In this document: in pieces, positions 52,900 through 63,400 of the stretch
Numbering within the stretch: position 1 is the first letter of the stretch
Layout: each line of letters opens with the position of its first letter
Source of the DNA: Ramlibacter humi
GTDB lineage: Bacteria; Pseudomonadota; Gammaproteobacteria; Burkholderiales; Burkholderiaceae_C
Direction of reading: 5' to 3'
Assembly (NCBI RefSeq): GCF_004681975.1
Contig: NZ_SMLK01000001.1
Span: forward strand, 1,547,545 to 1,611,544
Length of the DNA: 64,000 nt
Notes under the pieces: generated by a model
The model's database searches: none
The model's input: the letters and a program-made list of their open reading frames with translations, nothing else
What the model was told of the DNA's origin: nothing
Program-made: the position numbers and the translations under genes

Positions 52900-53525
52900 A
52901 TTTCACCCTTTCTTCCTGGCAGCGCCTGTGGGGCGAACTGGGCGCGGCGCAGGCCAGCGGCGGCCTGATGAACCAGCTGGTGGCCGCCTGGGGCGAGCGC
53001 CGGCGGCACTACCACACGCTGCAGCACCTGCGCGAATGCCTGGCCAATTTCGAGGCGGCGGCCATGCTGGCGCGCCGGCCCGCGGAAGTGGAGCTGGCGC
53101 TGTGGTTCCACGACGCGGTGTACGACCCAGAGCGCGACGACAACGAGGAGCGCAGCGCCGAGTGGGCTGCCGCCAGCATCCGCGCCGCGGGCTGCGCCGA
53201 CGAGGTCGCGCAGCGCGTGCGCGCGCTGGTGATGGCGACCCAGGGACATGGCGTGCCCGCCGGCGATCCCGACACCGACCTGCTGCTGGACATCGACCTG
53301 TCGATCCTGGGCGCGGCGCCCGCGCGCTTCGACGAGTACGAGCAGCAAATCCGCAAGGAGTACGCGCACGTGCCGGATGCTGCGTTCCGCGAACGCCGGC
53401 GCGCCGTGCTGCAAAGCTTCCTGCAGCGGCCGGCGATCTATCGCACCGAAGCGTTCCGTGCCGCGCTGGAAGACAAGGCGCGCGGCAACCTGCGCCGCTC
53501 GCTCGAAAAGCTCACGGCCGCCTGA
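52896..53525 (+). CDS. Predicted HD-like metal-dependent phosphohydrolase (COG4339 type)
   Basis: 209 aa from a TTG at 52896 that overlaps the stop of mltB (TTGA). The motifs RRHYHTLQHLRECLANFE, LALWFHDAVYDPERDDNEER (HD) and DTDLLLDIDLSILGA are those of the COG4339 group of HD-domain-like hydrolases. The substrate is not known; a nucleotide or phosphoester is likely. The unusual start is chosen because no ATG upstream keeps the family N-terminus and the overlap implies coupling. Confidence 0.85.
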   Translation: MNFTLSSWQRLWGELGAAQASGGLMNQLVAAWGERRRHYHTLQHLRECLANFEAAAMLARRPAEVELALWFHDAVYDPERDDNEERSAEWAAASIRAAGCADEVAQRVRALVMATQGHGVPAGDPDTDLLLDIDLSILGAAPARFDEYEQQIRKEYAHVPDAAFRERRRAVLQSFLQRPAIYRTEAFRAALEDKARGNLRRSLEKLTAA

Positions 53526-53529
53526 AAGG

Positions 53530-53811
53530 TCACTTGGCGGCGGGCTTGGCGTCGCCCAGCGTCTGCTCCACCACCTGCTTCAGGCGGGCCTGCAGCTTCT
53601 GGGAGTGGGCCTGCATGATGCTGGCGAGCTTCTGCTGCAGCGCCGGCAGTTTGCGGGCAGCTGGGCTGCCGTAGAACGCGATCAGGCCATTCACTCCGGC
53701 CTCCACGCCGGAAGCGGCCAGCAGCTTCTCCACGGAATCGGCGCTGGCGGGCGCGGCATGGGCACAGGCGAAAACGGCGGACAGGGTCAAGGCCAGGATG
53801 GCGCGGCGCAT
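53530..53811 (-). CDS. Small secreted DUF2059-like protein
   Basis: 93 aa from the ATG at 53809-53811, with signal peptide MRRAILALTLSAVFACAHAA and GGAGAG-like upstream sequence (AAGGAGA). The mature part (SVEKLLAASGVEAGVNGLIA, LPALQQKLASIMQAHSQKLQ) is helical and resembles a shortened DUF2059 domain. Function unknown; periplasmic. Convergent with the HD-like gene with 4 bases between stops. Confidence 0.75.
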   Translation of the reverse strand: MRRAILALTLSAVFACAHAAPASADSVEKLLAASGVEAGVNGLIAFYGSPAARKLPALQQKLASIMQAHSQKLQARLKQVVEQTLGDAKPAAK

Positions 53812-53905
53812 CGGAAAACTCTCCTTGCAAGAATGGGCGAGATCATCCCGGCACCGGCGCGCCCCGGCAAGTGCGCACGCGGCGCCCCGCGGCAGGAATC
53901 GCGGA

Positions 53906-55456
53906 TCAAGTCGCGCGGGCCACACGCGCGGCCAGCGCGTCGCGCACCGCGGCCACCTGCCGCGCCCGCCCGTCCGCTTCGAACCCGCGCCGGAACAGCC
54001 GCAGCGACGCATACCAGGGCGAGTCGTCGCGGTCGAGCAGCCAGCGGAAATCCGGGTTGGGCGGCAGCATCACCCAGCACTCCCGCCCGACCGCGCCGGC
54101 CAGGTGCGCGACGACGGTGTCCACCGTGATCACCAGGTCCAGCTCGCCCAGCATCGCGGCGCTGTCGGCGAAGTCGTTCCATTCGCCGGTCAGGTCCACC
54201 AGCTTCGACGTCTCCGTGTCGGTGAAGCTGCCCGCATCGCCCTTCTGCAGACTGAACCATTGCACGCCTTCCAGGTCCAGCAATGGCTGCAGTTCGCTCA
54301 ACGCGATGGCGCGGTTGCGGTTGTTCACCTGGCGCGTCCAGCCGCTCCAGGCCAGGCCGACCTTGAGCTTGGGTGACGGTGCGATCCTGTGGCGCCACTT
54401 CGCCACGTGCTGCGGCGGCGCCTGCAAGTAAGCGCCGGGAGATGGGACGTCGTCCAGCGTGGTTCGAAACCGAAGCGGCAGGTCGAGCAGCGCGGCATGC
54501 AGGTCCACTTGCGTGCCGCGCTCCGGCGTCAGGCATTCGACGCCGAAGCTGTACTCCACCAGCGGCACCAGCGCCGTGTGCACCGCGCAGACCACCCGCG
54601 CGCCCAGTCGCTGCAGCTTCGGCACGTAGCGCAGCAGCTGGATCGCGTCGCCCATGCCCTGCTCGGCGTAGACCACGACCGACTGGCCTTGCAGCGATTG
54701 CGAAGGCCCGCGCCATTCCAGCGCCGCGTCGTAGAACGGCGGGCGGCGCAGGCGCGCGGGATCGTTCCAGCGCTTCCCGTACCACTCCCAGCCTTCGTCC
54801 AGCCGGCCCGCCAGCAGCAGGCAGGACGCGAGGTCGAACTGCGCGGCGGCCAGGTCGGGCGCCAGGCTCAGCGCGCGGCGCGACTGCAGTTCCGCTTCGT
54901 CCACGCGGTTCAGGTTCAGCAGCGCCATGCCCAGCATGCGCACGGCATGCGGGTGGTTGGGCCCGAGCTGCACGGCCGTCCTGGCGTGGGCCAATGCGTC
55001 GTCGAAGCGGCCCACTCGCCACAGCACGCCGGCCAGGTTGACGTGCGCTTCCAGGAAGCCCGGTTCGCGCATCGCCGCTTCGGTGTAGCGCTCGATGGCT
55101 TCATCGAGCTCGAAGGTCTGCTCCAGCGAGTAGCCCAGGTGCAGCAAGGTCGCGCGGTCGCGGTCGTCCAGGTCGTCGTACAGGCGCCGGTACACGGCAA
55201 CCGCCTGGCCGAACTGGCGCTGCGCGATCAGCAGCTCGCCCAGGGACACCGCAGGCTCACGGTCGCGCGGCACCAGGCGACAGGCGTCGCTCAGCCAGGC
55301 TGCGGCGGTGAGCCAGTCACCGGATGCGGACGCCGCGCGCGCCAGGCCCATGCGCGCCGGAACGGAGCCGGCATCCTGTGCCAGGGCTTGCCGGAAAGCG
55401 GCCTGCGCCTCCGACCAGCGCCCGCCGCGCAGGTGCGCCCAGGCCGGCTCCAGCAT
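53906..55456 (-). CDS. TPR protein with glycosyltransferase family 9-like C-terminal domain
   Basis: 516 aa from the ATG at 55454-55456. Residues 1-225 hold about six TPRs (RWSEAQAAFRQALAQDAGSV, FLEAHVNLAGVLWRVGRFDD, HAVRMLGMALLNLNRVDEAE). The C-terminal half has VVVYAEQGMGDAIQLLRYVP and DLVITVDTVVAHLAGAVGRE followed by WVMLPPNPDFRWL, the layout of TPR proteins with a heptosyltransferase-like GT-B fold. No signal peptide. Acceptor unknown; such proteins often modify flagellin or surface proteins. The gene starts 2 bases past the stop of the alpha-E gene, so it is cotranscribed with the amidoligase-type genes. Confidence 0.88.
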   Translation of the reverse strand: MLEPAWAHLRGGRWSEAQAAFRQALAQDAGSVPARMGLARAASASGDWLTAAAWLSDACRLVPRDREPAVSLGELLIAQRQFGQAVAVYRRLYDDLDDRDRATLLHLGYSLEQTFELDEAIERYTEAAMREPGFLEAHVNLAGVLWRVGRFDDALAHARTAVQLGPNHPHAVRMLGMALLNLNRVDEAELQSRRALSLAPDLAAAQFDLASCLLLAGRLDEGWEWYGKRWNDPARLRRPPFYDAALEWRGPSQSLQGQSVVVYAEQGMGDAIQLLRYVPKLQRLGARVVCAVHTALVPLVEYSFGVECLTPERGTQVDLHAALLDLPLRFRTTLDDVPSPGAYLQAPPQHVAKWRHRIAPSPKLKVGLAWSGWTRQVNNRNRAIALSELQPLLDLEGVQWFSLQKGDAGSFTDTETSKLVDLTGEWNDFADSAAMLGELDLVITVDTVVAHLAGAVGRECWVMLPPNPDFRWLLDRDDSPWYASLRLFRRGFEADGRARQVAAVRDALAARVARAT

Positions 55457-55458
55457 CG

Positions 55459-56418
55459 TCAGAGGGTGGCGGGCACGAGGAAGTCGCGGCTGATGCGCCC
55501 GCCCAGCTCGTTCACCCGGTCGAGGAACTGCGTGAGGAAGGCGTGCAGCCCGGTGGCCAGGATCTCCTCGATGTTGCCGTACTGCAGGTCGGCGCGCAGC
55601 TTGCCGGCGCGGCGCTGCGTTTCCAACGACTGTTCGTTGGCGACCATCTGCAGGTTGGCCACCACCTCGTTCATGCTGGCGTGCAGCGAACGCGGCATGT
55701 CCGGCCGCAGGATCAGCAGGTCGGCCACGCGCTCGGGCTTGATGACGTCGCGGTAGACCTTGCGGTAGATCTCGAAGCCGGACACGCTGCGCAGGATGGC
55801 GCTCCAGTGATAGAAGTCGTACTCCTGGTCCTGCTCGGTGGCCGTGCCGAAAAAATCGCTCTGCACCGCGTGGAACTTCACGTCCACCAGCCGCGCCGTG
55901 TTGTCGGCCCGCTCGAGGAAGGTGCCCAGGCGCATGAAGTACAGCGCCTCGTCCATCAGCATGGTGCCCACGGTCACGCCGCGCGACAGGTGCGAGCGGA
56001 ACTTCACCCACTCGAAGAACTGGCCGGGATCGCGCTCGAACTCGCCCTGGCGCAGCATGCGGTTGACCTCCAGCCAGGTCTGGTTGATGGTCTCCCACGC
56101 TTCGGTGGTGAGCGTGCCCCGCACGGCGCGCGCGTTCTCGCGCGCGGCGCGCAGGCACGAGACGATGGACGAGGGGTTGGTCTCGTCCTTCACCATGAAT
56201 TCCATCACCCGCGAAGCCTGGATCTCGCCGTGCTTGGCGGTGAAGGAGGGAAAGAGTTCGCTGATGGACAGCAGCCCCTGCCAGCCCACCTGCGCGACGG
56301 CGGCGGACTGCGGCAGCAGCGACGTCTGGTAGTTGACGTCCAGCATGCGAGCGGTGTTTTCGGCCCGCTCGGTGTAACGGGCCATCCAGAACAGGTGATC
56401 GGCGGTGCGGCTCAACAT
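55459..56418 (-). CDS. Alpha-E domain (DUF403) protein
   Basis: 319 aa from the ATG at 56416-56418. The sequence MLSRTADHLFWMARYTERAE and MLMDEALYFMRLGTFLERAD are conserved in the all-helical alpha-E family, always found beside circularly permuted ATP-grasp proteins. The two are thought to form part of a peptide- or small-molecule-ligating system. Two bases separate it from the ATP-grasp gene upstream. Confidence 0.93.
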   Translation of the reverse strand: MLSRTADHLFWMARYTERAENTARMLDVNYQTSLLPQSAAVAQVGWQGLLSISELFPSFTAKHGEIQASRVMEFMVKDETNPSSIVSCLRAARENARAVRGTLTTEAWETINQTWLEVNRMLRQGEFERDPGQFFEWVKFRSHLSRGVTVGTMLMDEALYFMRLGTFLERADNTARLVDVKFHAVQSDFFGTATEQDQEYDFYHWSAILRSVSGFEIYRKVYRDVIKPERVADLLILRPDMPRSLHASMNEVVANLQMVANEQSLETQRRAGKLRADLQYGNIEEILATGLHAFLTQFLDRVNELGGRISRDFLVPATL

Positions 56419-56420
56419 GA

Positions 56421-57917
56421 TCAGACCTCCAGCACCCAGGTGTCCTTGGTGCCGCCACCCTGGGACGAGTTGACGACCAGCGAGCCTTCCTTCAGCGCCA
56501 CGCGCGTCAGGCCGCCCGGCACCATCTGCACCTGCTTGCCCGACAGCACGAAGGGCCGCAGGTCGATGTGGCGCGGCGCGATGCCCCTGTCCACGAACGT
56601 GGGGCAGGACGACAGGCTGAGCGTGGGCTGCGCGATGTAGCCGCTGGGATTGGCTTCCACCGCCTTGCGGAAATCCTCGATCTCCTGCTTCGTGGCCGCG
56701 GGGCCCACCAGCATGCCGTAGCCGCCGGCGCCGTGCACTTCCTTGACCACCAGGTCCTTCAGGTTGTCCAGCACGTACTTGCAGTCGTCCGCGTTGCGGC
56801 ACATGTACGTGGGCACGTTCTTCAGGATCGGCTTCTCGCCCAGGTAGAACTCGATCATCTGGGGCACGTACGGATAGATGGACTTGTCGTCCGCCACGCC
56901 GGTGCCCACCGCATTGCAGATGGTGACGTTGCCGGCGGCATACGCGTCGATCAGGCCCGGGCAGCCGAGCGTCGAATTCGGCCGGAACACCTTGGGGTCC
57001 AGGAAGTCGTCGTCCACGCGGCGGTAGATGACGTCCACGCGGCGCGGGCCGCGCGTGGTGCGCATGTACACGTAGCGGTCCTTGACGAACAGGTCCTGGC
57101 CTTCGACCAGTTCCACGCCCATCTGCTGCGCGAGGAACGCATGCTCGAAGTACGCGCTGTTGTACATGCCGGGCGTGAGCACCACCACCGTGGGATCGGG
57201 CGCGCCGGGCTGCGCGCTGGCGCGCAGCGTCTCCAGCAGCAGGTCGGGGTAGTGCGCGACGGGCGCCACGCGGTGCTGGCTGAACAGGTCCGGGAACAGC
57301 CGCATCATCATCTTGCGGTCTTCCAGCATGTAGCTCACGCCGCTGGGCACGCGCAGGTTGTCTTCCAGCACGTAGTACTCGCCGTTGCCTTGCGCATCGG
57401 GCGCCCGCACGATGTCCACGCCCGCGATGTGCGAGTACACGTGGTGCGGCGTGTACACGCCCATCATCTCCTTGCGGAACTGCGCGTTGTTCAGTACCTG
57501 TTCGGAAGGGATGACGCCGGCCTTCAGGATCTCCTGCTCGTGGTACACGTCGTGCAGGAAGCGGTTGAGCGCCGTCACGCGCTGCACCAGGCCGCGTTCC
57601 ATGTCCGCCCACTCGCGGGCCGGGATGATGCGGGGGATGAGGTCGAAGGGGATCAGCCGCTCGGTGCCGCTGCCGTCCTCGTCCTTGGCGCCGTACACGG
57701 CGAAGGTGATGCCCACGCGGCGGAAGATCATCTCCGCCTCTTCGCGCCGCGCCGCCATCGCGTCCTGCGGCTGGCGCCCCAGCCAGGACGCGTAGCGCTG
57801 GTAATGGTCGCGCACGCCCTGCCCTTGCGACTGCGTCATGCCGCCCAGGGTCTGGGTCTGGAACTGCAACGGGCCCGAATCGGGCAGTTGCCGGAACATC
57901 TCGTCGAATTTCTGCAT
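56421..57917 (-). CDS. Circularly permuted ATP-grasp protein (DUF404/DUF407)
   Basis: 498 aa from the ATG at 57915-57917 (MQKFDEMFRQLPDSGPLQFQ). Conserved text includes FPFDLIPRIIPAREWADMER-like (IPFDLIPRIIPAREWADMER), YYVLEDNLRVPSGVSYMLED and VVKEVHGAGGYGMLVGPAAT, the ATP-grasp nucleotide-binding part. These enzymes were predicted by Iyer and Aravind to be amidoligases working with alpha-E and transglutaminase partners, all of which are encoded within 6 kb here. The product is not known. Confidence 0.94.
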   Translation of the reverse strand: MQKFDEMFRQLPDSGPLQFQTQTLGGMTQSQGQGVRDHYQRYASWLGRQPQDAMAARREEAEMIFRRVGITFAVYGAKDEDGSGTERLIPFDLIPRIIPAREWADMERGLVQRVTALNRFLHDVYHEQEILKAGVIPSEQVLNNAQFRKEMMGVYTPHHVYSHIAGVDIVRAPDAQGNGEYYVLEDNLRVPSGVSYMLEDRKMMMRLFPDLFSQHRVAPVAHYPDLLLETLRASAQPGAPDPTVVVLTPGMYNSAYFEHAFLAQQMGVELVEGQDLFVKDRYVYMRTTRGPRRVDVIYRRVDDDFLDPKVFRPNSTLGCPGLIDAYAAGNVTICNAVGTGVADDKSIYPYVPQMIEFYLGEKPILKNVPTYMCRNADDCKYVLDNLKDLVVKEVHGAGGYGMLVGPAATKQEIEDFRKAVEANPSGYIAQPTLSLSSCPTFVDRGIAPRHIDLRPFVLSGKQVQMVPGGLTRVALKEGSLVVNSSQGGGTKDTWVLEV

Positions 57918-57957
57918 GGGGGGCTCCGGCCACAGGATAGCAATAACCGGGCCCTGT

Positions 57958-60354
57958 TCAGGGATCCGGCGGCGGCAAAAGGTGGTGCCAGTAGCGCCGG
58001 GAAACCTCGCGCTCGCAGCGCACGTGGTCCGGGTCGGCGGACGACCAGCCCGCGGCGCCGCAATGGGGCGAGTCCACCAACTGCACCTGCCGGGCGGCGT
58101 AGCGTTCCACCACCACCGGCGCCGGGTGGCCGAAGCGGTTGCGCCAGCCGGCCTGCACCAGGGCCCAGTGCGGGCGTACCGCGTCGAGGAAGGCTTCGGA
58201 GGACGACGTCTTGCTGCCATGGTGCGGTACGAGGAGCACGTCCACCGGCGCCAGCGTGCCGCGCGCCAGCAAGGCCGCTTCCTGCGGCTGCTCGATGTCG
58301 CCGGTGAGCAGCACGGACCGCCGGGCATTGGAGATGCGCAGGACGCAGCTCACCGCGTTCGGGCGCGTCGCCGCCGCGACATCGGCGGCCGTGGGGTGCA
58401 GGTACTCGAAGTCCACGCCGTCCCAGGACCAGCGCCTGCCCGCCAGGCAGGCTTGCATGCCGCGGATGGCGCGCAGCGGATGGCTGCTTTCGAGCGAGCC
58501 CTCCAGCGCCGCCGAAGGCTGCGCCGCCAGCACCGACGCCGCGCCACCCGTGTGGTCACTGTCGCGATGGCTCACCACCACCCGGTCCAGCCGCTCGCCG
58601 ATCGAACGCAACAGCGGCACCAGCACGCGCTGGCCGGCGTCGCTGTCCGGGCTGAGGCGCGGGCCGGTGTCGTAGAGCAGCGCGTGGGTGGCCGTGCGCA
58701 CCAGCACCGCGTTGCCCTGGCCGATGTCGGCGGCCAGCAGGTCGAACTCGCCCGGCGCGGGCCGCGGCAATTGCCAGAGCAGCACCGGCAGCAGCAGCGG
58801 AACGCCCAGCGAGCGCACCGGCCAGGGCAGGCGCATCGCGAGCAGCAATCCACCGGCCAGGCCCGTCGCGGCCGCCCACAAGGGAGGCGTCGGCGCGACC
58901 CACACCGCCCACGGCATCGCCGCCAGTGCCTGCAGCATCCAGGTGAGTCCCTGCACAGCCAACGACGCGAGGTCCCAGACCGGCGGCCACGCCACGCCGG
59001 CCATCGCCAGCGGCGTCACCACCAGCGTGACCCACGGGATGGCGGCGAGGTTGGCGGCCAGCCCCACGACCGACACCTGCCCGAAAAGCAGCAGCGTCAG
59101 CGGCGCCAACGCCACCGTGACCACCGCCTGCTCGCGCAGCAGCCGCGTGCCCCGCTGCACCCAGCCCACGGGCGCCGCGCCCGCATCGGTGGCGAACAGC
59201 ACGCCCACCGCGACGAAGCTCAACCAGAAGCCCGCCTGCAGCAGCGACCAGGGATCGGCCGTCACGACCACCGCGCAGGCGAACAGCCAGGACACGGGCC
59301 ACGGCCAGCGGCGGCCCGACAGCCGCAGCCAGGCGATCGACGCCAGCATCAGCAGCGTGCGCTGCGCCGGCACGCCCCAGCCACTGAAGAGCGCGTACGC
59401 GGTGGCCAGCGCCACCCCGCCGACGACCGCGGCCTGCGGCGCCGGCACGGCCAGGCACAGGCGCGCGCTGCGGCGCCAGCCCGCGCCCACGAGGGCCGCG
59501 GCCAGCCACGCGAACATCGTCACGTGCAGGCCCGAGATCGACATCAGGTGCGCGACGCCGGTGGCGCGGAACACGTCCCAGTCGGCCCGGTCGATGGCGT
59601 TCTGGTCGCCGACCACCAGCGCGGCCACGATGCCCGCCGCCTGCCGGTCGGCGATGCGCGCGACGATGGCTTCGCGCACCTGCTGGCGCGCCTGGGCGAT
59701 GGGAGCGTTCCAGGTGGCGCCCAACCGCTGCGGCGGCGGATCGTTCGGCCCCGAGCGCACGTACCCCGTCGCCTGCAGCCCCTGCTCCCACAGCCACAGC
59801 TCGTAGTCGAAGCCGTCCGGGTTCAGGTTGCCGTGCGGCGCGCGCAGCCGCACCGCGAAACGCCAGCGCTCGCCCGCCCGCACGTCACCCGCGGCACGCT
59901 GCAGCTCGAACGGCCCGCTGCCCGCCGCCCAGGCGCCCGTGCCCCACGCCAGCGAGAGGGCCGGGGGGATGCGCACCTCCCCACCGCCCGCTTCGCGCGC
60001 CGCTTCCACCTCGAACCGGAAACGCACGCCCAGTTCGCCCGCCTGCGGCAAGGAAGACACGACCCCGGTGACCTGCAGGTTGCGTCCCTCGATGTCGGGA
60101 GGCAACGCATCCGCGGCGAAGACCGCCGCGCGCCAGCCCGCGAGCGCAAACGCCATCGCCGCCGCCGCCACGAACGCGACCCCATGCGAGCGCACGCTCC
60201 GCAACGCGACGGCCGCCAAGGCGCCGCCCGCCAGCAGCCCCGCGTAAGCCCACGCGGCCCAAAGCTCCGCCTGCCGCAACTGCAACGCGGCGCCCAGCAC
60301 CAGGCCCGCGAGCAGCGGCGCCCAGCGCTGGCCTGGCGTCACCGGCTTGTGCAT
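57958..60354 (-). CDS. comEC: DNA internalisation competence protein ComEC/Rec2
   Basis: 798 aa. It has an N-terminal DUF4131 region, a competence-domain membrane region (ATGVAHLMSISGLHVTMFAW is diagnostic; LFSGWGVPAQRTLLML follows) with about ten helices, and a C-terminal metallo-beta-lactamase domain (DIGQGNAVLVRTATHALLYD, SHRDSDHTGGAASVL, LLVPHHGSKTSSSEAFLDA). ComEC forms the inner-membrane channel for single-stranded DNA uptake. Its presence implies that natural transformation could have brought in elements such as the island. It lies between the two arms of the amidoligase-type cluster without overlap. Confidence 0.95.
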   Translation of the reverse strand: MHKPVTPGQRWAPLLAGLVLGAALQLRQAELWAAWAYAGLLAGGALAAVALRSVRSHGVAFVAAAAMAFALAGWRAAVFAADALPPDIEGRNLQVTGVVSSLPQAGELGVRFRFEVEAAREAGGGEVRIPPALSLAWGTGAWAAGSGPFELQRAAGDVRAGERWRFAVRLRAPHGNLNPDGFDYELWLWEQGLQATGYVRSGPNDPPPQRLGATWNAPIAQARQQVREAIVARIADRQAAGIVAALVVGDQNAIDRADWDVFRATGVAHLMSISGLHVTMFAWLAAALVGAGWRRSARLCLAVPAPQAAVVGGVALATAYALFSGWGVPAQRTLLMLASIAWLRLSGRRWPWPVSWLFACAVVVTADPWSLLQAGFWLSFVAVGVLFATDAGAAPVGWVQRGTRLLREQAVVTVALAPLTLLLFGQVSVVGLAANLAAIPWVTLVVTPLAMAGVAWPPVWDLASLAVQGLTWMLQALAAMPWAVWVAPTPPLWAAATGLAGGLLLAMRLPWPVRSLGVPLLLPVLLWQLPRPAPGEFDLLAADIGQGNAVLVRTATHALLYDTGPRLSPDSDAGQRVLVPLLRSIGERLDRVVVSHRDSDHTGGAASVLAAQPSAALEGSLESSHPLRAIRGMQACLAGRRWSWDGVDFEYLHPTAADVAAATRPNAVSCVLRISNARRSVLLTGDIEQPQEAALLARGTLAPVDVLLVPHHGSKTSSSEAFLDAVRPHWALVQAGWRNRFGHPAPVVVERYAARQVQLVDSPHCGAAGWSSADPDHVRCEREVSRRYWHHLLPPPDP

Positions 60355-60431
60355 GCGCGGCTAACGGCGCGGGCCCCTTCGCCGCCGACAAGCGCCCTGC
60401 GCGGGCCCCGGAATTGCTAGGATGCCCCGCC

Positions 60432-63400
60432 ATGTCGATCCACGCCGCGCTGAACCACGTCACCCACTACAAGTACGACCGACCGGTGCGGCTGGGACCC
60501 CAGGTGGTGCGCCTGCGTCCCGCCCCGCACAGCCGCAGCAACGTGCTGTCCTATTCGCTGCGGGTGGAGCCGGCGAAGCACTTCATCAACTGGCAGCAGG
60601 ACCCGTTCGCCAACTACCAGGCTCGCCTGGTGTTCCCGGAGCCCACCACCGAGTTCAAGGTCACGGTGGACCTGGTGGTGGAAATGGCGGTCTACAACCC
60701 GTTCGACTTCTTCCTGGAGCCGAGCGCGGAGAAGTTCCCCTTCCGGTACGAGCCCGCCGTGCGCGAGGAGCTGGCGCCCTACCTCGCCTGCGACCCGCTC
60801 ACGCCGCTGGTGAAGGCGTACCTGGACAAGATCGACCGCACGCCGAAGTCCACCATCGATTTCCTGGTGGCCGTCAACCAGCAGCTGCAGCAGGACATCC
60901 GCTACCTCATCCGCATGGAGCCCGGCGTGCAGGCGCCGGAGCAGACCTTGCGGAACGCCAGCGGATCCTGCCGCGATTCCGGCTGGCTGCTGGTGCAGCT
61001 GCTGCGCAACCTGGGGCTGGCCGCGCGTTTCGTCTCGGGCTACCTCATTCAGCTGACGCCCGACGTGAAGGCGCTGGACGGCCCCAGCGGCACCGCCGTG
61101 GACTTCACCGACCTGCACGCGTGGTGCGAGGTGTACCTGCCCGGCGCCGGCTGGATCGGCCTGGACCCCACTTCGGGCCTGCTGGCGGGCGAAGGCCACA
61201 TCCCGCTGGCCTGCACGCCGCAGCCTTCGGGCGCCGCGCCCATCGAAGGCCTGATGGACGAAGCCGAGGTGGAGTTCAGCCACCAGATGCAGGTGACGCG
61301 CATCCACGAATCGCCGCGCGTGACCAAGCCGTACACCGACGAGCAGTGGCAGGACGTGCTGCGCCTGGGCGACAAGGTGGATCGCGACCTGCGTGCCGGC
61401 GACGTGCGCCTGACCATGGGCGGCGAGCCCACCTTCGTCGCCACCACCGACCGCGACGCCGCCGAGTGGAACACCGACGCGCTGGGCCCCACCAAGCGCG
61501 GCTACGCCACCGAACTGGTGCATCGGCTGCGCGAACGCTATGGCCAGGGCGGCTTCCTGCACTTCGGCCAGGGCAAGTGGTACCCGGGCGAGCAGCTGCC
61601 GCGCTGGGCGCTGTCCATCTGCTGGCGCGCCGACGGCCAGCCTTGCTGGCAGGACCCTTCGCTCTTCGCCGACGAGCGCGACCCGCACCGCTGCACCAGC
61701 GAGGATGCGGGCCGCTTCATCCGCGAACTGGCCAGGCGCCTGAACGTCACGGACAAGTACATCCAGGCCGGCTACGAAGACGTCTTCTATTACCTGTGGC
61801 GCGAGCGCCGGCTGCCGGTGAACGTGGACCCGTTCGACTCGCGCCTGGACGACGAACTGGAACGCGCGCGCCTACGCCGCGTGTTCGAGCAGAAGCTGGA
61901 CACGGCCGTCGGCTACGTGCTGCCGCTGGCCGCGGGGCCGCAGAACGAAGGCCGCTTGGCCGGCCCGGTGTGGTCCACCGGGCCCTGGTTCTTCCGCGAC
62001 GAGCGCATGTACCTGGTGCCGGGCGATTCGCCCATGGGATACCGCCTGCCGCTCGATTCGCTGCCCTGGGTGAGCAAAAGCGACTACCCGTACCTCGTCG
62101 AGCAGGACCCGATGGCGCCGCGCAGCGGCCTGCCCCAGGCGGCTGCGTACCAGGCGAGGTATGCGCAAGCCGCGGTGCCGCGGCCGGCCGAGGCACCGCG
62201 TGTTCAGCAGGACCCGCTCGGTCGTTACGAAACGCCCGGCCATGCGCGGACGTCCGGCCAGCCCGAACCCGGAGACTTCGCCACCCGCGCGCCCGGCCGC
62301 TTCCAGTCGGCGCACGAGATCACGCGCACCGCGCTGTGCGTGGAAGTGCGCGACCCGCGCCGCGCGAACGGTCCCAAAGCCGAACGCGTCGGCGAGAAAT
62401 CCGGCGTGCTGTACGTCTTCATGCCGCCGCTGGCCCATCTCGGCGACTACCTCGACCTGCTCGCCGCCGTGGAAGCTTCGGCGAAATCGCTGGGCGTGAA
62501 GATCGTGCTGGAAGGCTATCCGCCGCCGCGCGACCCGCGCCTGAAGCTGCTGCAGGTGACGCCGGACCCCGGCGTGATCGAGGTCAACATCCATCCCGCT
62601 CACGACTGGGCCGAGCTGGTGGACCACACCGAGTTCCTGTACGAGGCCGCTTTCGAAACGCGCCTGTCGGCCGAGAAGTTCATGACCGACGGCCGCCACA
62701 CCGGCACGGGCGGCGGCAACCACTTCGTGATGGGCGGCGCCACGCCGGCCGACTCGCCCTTCCTGCGCCGGCCCGAGCTGCTGGCCAGCCTGCTGCTGTA
62801 CTGGCACAACCACCCTTCCCTCTCGTACCTGTTCTCGGGCCTGTTCATCGGCCCGACCTCGCAGGCTCCGCGCGTCGACGAGGCGCGCAACGACCAGCTG
62901 TACGAACTGGAGATCGCGGTTCGCGAGATCGAGCGCAACCGCGAGGTCCACGGCCAGGACATGCCGCCGTGGCTGGTGGACCGCATGCTGCGCAACGTGC
63001 TGATCGACGTCACCGGCAACACGCACCGCAGCGAGTTCTGCATCGACAAGCTGTACTCGCCCGACTCCACCACCGGCCGCCTGGGCCTGCTGGAGCTGCG
63101 CGCGTTCGAGATGCCGCCGCACGCGCGCATGAGCATCGTGCAGCAACTGTTGCTGCGCGCGCTGATCGCGCGGTTCTGGAACGCGCCGTACAAGGCGCCC
63201 GCCACGCGCTGGGGCACGCAACTGCACGACCGCTGGCTGCTGCCTTCTTTCGTGCAAGCCGACCTGCACGACGTGCTGGAGGAGATGCGGGATGCGGGCT
63301 ACGAATTCGACCCGGCATGGTTCGCACCGCATTTCGAGTTCCGCTTCCCGCTGGTCGGCCAGGTGCAGGCCGCGGGCATCGAGCTCACCTTGCGCAACGC